A stretch of DNA of 64,000 nucleotides, from the NCBI GenBank assembly GCA_016350165.1, contig CP066225.1, positions 3,844,001 to 3,908,000 on the forward strand, written 5' to 3'. The position numbers were made by a program, and so were the translations under genes. Position 1 is the first letter of the stretch, and each line of letters begins with the position of its first letter. The notes beneath the pieces are model-generated. The model was not told the origin of the DNA and did no database searches. It saw only the letters and a program-made list of their open reading frames with translations. Positions 62,394-64,000 of this stretch are shown here, piece after piece. The DNA is from Planctomycetota bacterium (GTDB taxonomy: Bacteria; Planctomycetota; Phycisphaerae; Phycisphaerales; Phycisphaeraceae).

Positions 62394-63439
62394 ATGATGA
62401 GTTTTGGGTTTCGGATATGTGCGAGTGCACAGCTTCTTATTTTTCGAGCAGTGAGTGCGGTGAATGAGTAGTTGAAGATCATGAGAAAGAAGATGATGAT
62501 GCAGAGGTAGGTGAATGAATGGTTGAGGAAGGTGAGGTGGCTGGGGTAATGATAGGATTTTGATGATGATTGGTGAAAGCTGTTTAAGTAGTCTTGGTAA
62601 GAGAGGGAGAGTTCGATGCCGTTGATGATGTAGAGCAAGGAGGCGAGGTAAATGATGGTTCGGAAGATGATTTTGTTTACTTTTGCAAGGGTTTTGCAGC
62701 TATTTGAGATTTTGTTTAGTGAGAAGTGAGTGGTGATGTAGGAGGTATAGGTGAAGAAGTTGGTGAATCTGGATGCGAGTGTGAAGACGAAGAGATAGGT
62801 GAGAGGGATGAAGAGCGCGGGTGTGATGATGTCACTATAGAGTGTCATTTGGTCTGCAGAGGATTGGCCACGAATATGGTTGGTGAGTATGAAGGGGATG
62901 GCGAGGGAGGCCAGGATGAAGATGGGGAAGAGGAGGCATGAAATGACGAGAGGCGCATTTGTTCTGGCGAGACGAATGCGTGATTTGAGGTAGATGAATT
63001 TTGGTGGGGTGTATTTTGGGGTGTCGGTGTAATCGCCTATGCAGACACATGAGCAGGTGAGGAGGATGACGCTGGTGATGCCGAAGAAGACGATAAGGAT
63101 GCAGGGGCTTACGTTGATTCCGATTGGAAGGATGTTGATAGGGTTGAGTAAAAGGATGGCGAATGTTGAGAGGAGGGCGGCGATGACGGAGAGGTTGATG
63201 ATGAATGTTTGGGAGGACTTGAGGTTGATGTACCAGTTGTCGTTTGTGATGTCTGTGGATCGGTAGATGAGGGATTTGTAGACGGAGTGGCCGCATTCGG
63301 GGCAGTTGTTGTGGATGCTTTGGGTGCGAAGATTGTATTCGCATTGATGGCATGCGAAGTCTTTGGAGACGTGGCCATCTTTGACGGGTGCGCTTTTGGG
63401 GATGGGTGGAAGTTTTTTTATTGGGGATGGTGTGGGCAT
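62390..63439 (-). CDS. zinc-ribbon multi-pass membrane protein, array member 3
   Basis: 349 aa. An N-terminal Pro/Lys-rich leader, zinc ribbon CHQCEYNLRTQSIHNNC..C (Cys30, 33, 46, 49), then about seven hydrophobic helices. Same layout as members 1 and 2, with lower sequence similarity. No ribosome-binding site at the ATG. Separated by about 100 bp from member 2 and 4 bp from the stop of member 4, so members 3 and 4 are likely cotranscribed. Confidence 0.7.
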   Translation of the reverse strand: MPTPSPIKKLPPIPKSAPVKDGHVSKDFACHQCEYNLRTQSIHNNCPECGHSVYKSLIYRSTDITNDNWYINLKSSQTFIINLSVIAALLSTFAILLLNPINILPIGINVSPCILIVFFGITSVILLTCSCVCIGDYTDTPKYTPPKFIYLKSRIRLARTNAPLVISCLLFPIFILASLAIPFILTNHIRGQSSADQMTLYSDIITPALFIPLTYLFVFTLASRFTNFFTYTSYITTHFSLNKISNSCKTLAKVNKIIFRTIIYLASLLYIINGIELSLSYQDYLNSFHQSSSKSYHYPSHLTFLNHSFTYLCIIIFFLMIFNYSFTALTARKIRSCALAHIRNPKLII

Positions 63440-63443
63440 GATT

Positions 63444-64000
63444 TTAATTGATGGTTAGTGGGTAGATTATTCTTGCTGCGGCTTTGGCAGCTGTGCGTAT
63501 TTGGATGGCGGAGAATATGGTGAGTGCGTAGATGATGGACATGAGGAATAGTGCGACGAGCAAATAGTAGTAGAGAGCGTTTGTGATGAAGAGGAGGTGA
63601 GATGGTAATTGGTAGTTGGGTTTGGTTTGATCGTCGGGGCTTGCGATGAAGTATTTGTGGAAGAGGTGATCGTGGTTGATGAGGAATTCGAATACTGCGG
63701 AGAGGGTGAAGAGGAGCGTGATTGTGATGAGGATGCTGAATGTGATTTTGGTAATGATTGCGAGTGTGCGTGCGAAGGTTTTGGTGTAGCTGAGGTTGAA
63801 GTGTTGAGCGATTTGTGCGGTGAGGTTGTGGTAGCAGGTGATGCGTGAAGAGAGGGTGAAGAGGAAGGCGAGTACGAGAGGTGGGGTGATGATGTTGGTG
63901 ATAATGCTTGTGTTTACGTAGTTGTATGCTGCGCCGGTGACGTTGCCTCCGGAGTAGATCATGCCTAGGCCGTTGGCGACTAGTAGTGCGAGTATGATGG
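63444..64000 (-). CDS. zinc-ribbon array member 4, 5' end beyond window
   Basis: The frame stays open to the right edge, so the true start and the expected zinc ribbon are outside. The visible ~184 residues show at least four hydrophobic helices and the same final pattern as member 3 (LFLMSIIYALTIFSAIQIRTAAKAAARI versus the C-terminal helix of its neighbour). An ATG at 63962 is internal. The stop overlaps a strongly degenerate palindrome. Confidence 0.6.
   Translation of the reverse strand, partial: IILALLVANGLGMIYSGGNVTGAAYNYVNTSIITNIITPPLVLAFLFTLSSRITCYHNLTAQIAQHFNLSYTKTFARTLAIITKITFSILITITLLFTLSAVFEFLINHDHLFHKYFIASPDDQTKPNYQLPSHLLFITNALYYYLLVALFLMSIIYALTIFSAIQIRTAAKAAARIIYPLTIN

Overview
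The window looks like a chromosomal segment of a planctomycete of the class Phycisphaerae, perhaps near Poriferisphaera. This is inferred from gene content, not from a database match. The signs are five secreted proteins with PEP-CTERM-type sorting tails, four tandem membrane proteins of which three show the planctomycete-style zinc ribbon CxxCxYNLR...CPECG, an ATP synthase b subunit with a signal-peptide extension, a futalosine-pathway menaquinone enzyme, and a moderate GC content. There are no phages, transposases, CRISPR arrays or rRNA genes. The only RNA gene seen is one tRNA-Lys.

Layout. 1-12.3 kb: a truncated UbiA-type prenyltransferase, a HEAT-repeat lipoprotein, two tandem NAGPA-like PEP-CTERM proteins, a membrane-anchored phosphatase, an ABC-F ATPase, a degenerate sulfatase-like protein and acetyl-CoA synthetase. 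12.7-26.9 kb: a membrane-tethered beta-carbonic anhydrase, a NYN nuclease, pyrH-frr, a putative secreted metalloprotease, mqnC, small lipoproteins, an HTH regulator with a calcium-loop motif, an M29 aminopeptidase, an APH-like kinase, a GNAT enzyme, a PTPAA-tailed protein and a cupin. 27-35 kb: two tandem ~738-aa secreted paralogues, alanine racemase and a DEAD-box helicase. 35-39 kb: a PEP-CTERM protein, a PAS-GGDEF cyclase, a membrane protein and a small Cys protein. 39.5-46 kb: an ATP synthase cluster in the order gamma-Z-I-a-c-b-delta-alpha, with beta and epsilon absent. 46-58 kb: an FkbM methyltransferase cassette, a PTPAA-tailed protein, twin PLDc_N-like proteins, citrate synthase, a 901-aa flavoprotein/polyferredoxin fusion, a lipoprotein and a chemoreceptor. 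58-64 kb: tRNA-Lys, a NeuB-family synthase and the zinc-ribbon gene array.

Central metabolism (acs, gltA, mqnC, ATP synthase, the polyferredoxin fusion) suggests an acetate-oxidising, menaquinone-dependent respiring heterotroph. The rest is envelope and surface biology: sorted exoproteins, lipoproteins, sugar-phosphodiester cleavage and nonulosonate-type sugar synthesis.

The least expected signals are non-coding. A 15-bp palindrome, CTAATCATTGATTAG, carries stops in all six frames and sits on or beside the stop codons of many genes. Two intergenic regions share a ~130-bp element built on GTTTTG triplets spaced 10 and 11 bp, and one of them also holds two perfect DnaA boxes. Near-identical terminators flank the FkbM gene. 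Several genes have -10 boxes so close to the start codon that their mRNAs should be leaderless. All coordinates were read by eye and skew statements are qualitative.
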